Below, piece after piece: positions 6,631 to 7,291 of a stretch of 7,291 nt of DNA. The notes under the pieces are model-generated. The model ran no database searches. It worked only from the letters and a program-made list of their open reading frames with translations, and was not told the DNA's origin. The number at the start of each line of letters is the position of its first letter. Position 1 is the first letter of the stretch. Both the position numbers and the translations under genes were made by a program. Source of the stretch: Bacteroidia bacterium (GTDB taxonomy: Bacteria; Bacteroidota; Bacteroidia; B-17B0; Aurantibacillaceae); the NCBI GenBank assembly GCA_026418315.1, contig JAOABO010000091.1, forward strand, positions 1-7,291, given 5' to 3'.

Positions 6631-7155
6631 ATGAAACCAAAAGTAATTTGGCTTTTTGGCTTATCTGGTGCAGGAAAAAGTACCATAGCTCATGAACTAA
6701 AAAAATATTTTGATAATAAAAATCTAACAGCGATTATATTAGATGGCGATGATGTAAGGAACAGCGTAAATAACGACTTAGGATTTTCTGAAAAAGACAG
6801 AAAAGAAAACATAAGACGCAGCGCAGAAATGGCCAAATTATTAGTAAGTCAAAATATGTGGGTGATTGCCGCCTTTATTACTCCCAAAAAGGAAATGAGA
6901 GATAGCGTCAAAGATATTTTACAAAACCATGTAGAAATAATGTTTATAGACACACCTATTGAAGAATGTATAAAAAGAGACGTTAAGGGTTTATACAAAG
7001 CTGCCATGCAAAATCAAATTAAAAACTTTACAGGTATCAGTGATTCTTTTGAATGGCCTGATAATGAAAATGTTTATATCGTTCATACGACAAACAAAAC
7101 ACCTTGCGATTGTGTTAATGAGATTTTAAAACACTTGAATTTAGAAACCAAATAG
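6631..7155 (+). CDS. cysC: Adenylyl-sulfate (APS) kinase-like protein
   Basis: APS kinase phosphorylates adenosine 5'-phosphosulfate to PAPS, the donor for sulfate reduction or sulfotransferases. The 174-residue protein begins almost directly at the Walker A loop GLSGAGKST (10-18). It continues with LDGDDVR (37-43), LGFSEKDRKENIRR (50-63), AFITPKKEMR (81-90), IDTPIEECIKRDVKGLYKAA (106-125) and NFTGI (132-136). These cover the nucleotide and APS pockets known in the family. It lacks the roughly 25-residue N-terminal segment of E. coli CysC. Two family positions differ: DGDN is DGDD, and the ISPxR loop is ITPKK, so the Ser phosphorylated in E. coli (Ser109) is Thr84. No cysD, cysN or cysH is adjacent. 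A CysC-like kinase with another nucleotide substrate is the main alternative; Campylobacter Cj1415 phosphorylates cytidine diphosphoramidate for capsule. No terminator hairpin is apparent after its stop. Confidence 0.82.
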   Translation: MKPKVIWLFGLSGAGKSTIAHELKKYFDNKNLTAIILDGDDVRNSVNNDLGFSEKDRKENIRRSAEMAKLLVSQNMWVIAAFITPKKEMRDSVKDILQNHVEIMFIDTPIEECIKRDVKGLYKAAMQNQIKNFTGISDSFEWPDNENVYIVHTTNKTPCDCVNEILKHLNLETK

Positions 7156-7259
7156 AAATAATGCAGTAAAGTTGAGTACTATTGATAGAAAAAAATAAAA
7201 AGCAATTAACTGAAATCATTCGTACATTATCACTAACTTATTATTACTAGTCCATCCCT

Positions 7260-7291
7260 ATGAAGTATTTTATATTGTTGATGCTTTATCC
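7260..7291 (+). CDS. Possible N-terminus of a further gene, cut by the window edge
   Basis: An ATG at 7260 opens a frame reading MKYFILLMLY up to the edge. A Lys followed by a hydrophobic run looks like the start of a signal peptide or membrane anchor. It lies 104 nt after the cysC-like stop on the same strand. Only ten codons are visible, so the frame may be chance, and no product can be named. Confidence 0.3.
   Translation, partial: MKYFILLMLY

Noticed and set aside
7190..7201. Short hairpin as a terminator after the cysC-like gene
   Set aside because: The CTAT/ATAG arms are only four base pairs with a two-base loop and are followed by A-rich sequence rather than a T run.
7227..7249. Near-direct repeat TTATCACTA / TTATTACTA
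   Set aside because: Two copies of a nine-base AT-rich word with one mismatch are expected by chance in this composition.

Overview
The window looks like a low-GC Bacteroidota chromosome, probably of Chitinophagales or Sphingobacteriales type. This placement is inferred. It rests on AT-rich sequence with almost no Shine-Dalgarno motifs, a stand-alone RfaE2 instead of bifunctional HldE, a long-form DeoC, a long PagL-like outer-membrane protein, a TAnnTTTG-type promoter element, and a phosphatase loop of the kind I associate with that phylum.

Layout: positions 6580 down to 1 carry eight tightly packed minus-strand genes. In transcription order they are deoC, an ArsC-like phosphatase/arsenate reductase, a PagL-like outer-membrane protein, a GT28-like glycosyltransferase, panD, a PF03706 membrane protein, rfaE2 and carA, which is cut by the left edge. 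Gaps are 3, 0, 33, 58, -1, 4 and 16 nt, so much or all of the block could be one transcript. A 50-bp divergent intergenic region (6581-6630) separates it from a plus-strand cysC-like kinase (6631-7155). The last 136 bases are AT-rich and mostly non-coding, with a possible gene start at 7260.

Two themes are interleaved. Central metabolism is represented by CarA (carbamoyl phosphate for pyrimidines and arginine), PanD (beta-alanine for CoA) and DeoC (deoxyribose catabolism). Cell-envelope chemistry is represented by RfaE2 (ADP-heptose for LPS), the PF03706 multi-pass protein, the GT28-like transferase and the PagL-like barrel. The transferase and barrel genes look more AT-rich than the housekeeping genes, so they may be an accessory insertion.

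I see no mobile element, CRISPR array, RNA gene or defence system. The most interesting signals are at residue level: a PagL-like protein with Asn where the catalytic Glu is expected, an ArsC-like protein that keeps the full redox cysteine triad but has no ars neighbours, and a solitary APS-kinase-like protein with Thr in place of the conserved Ser.
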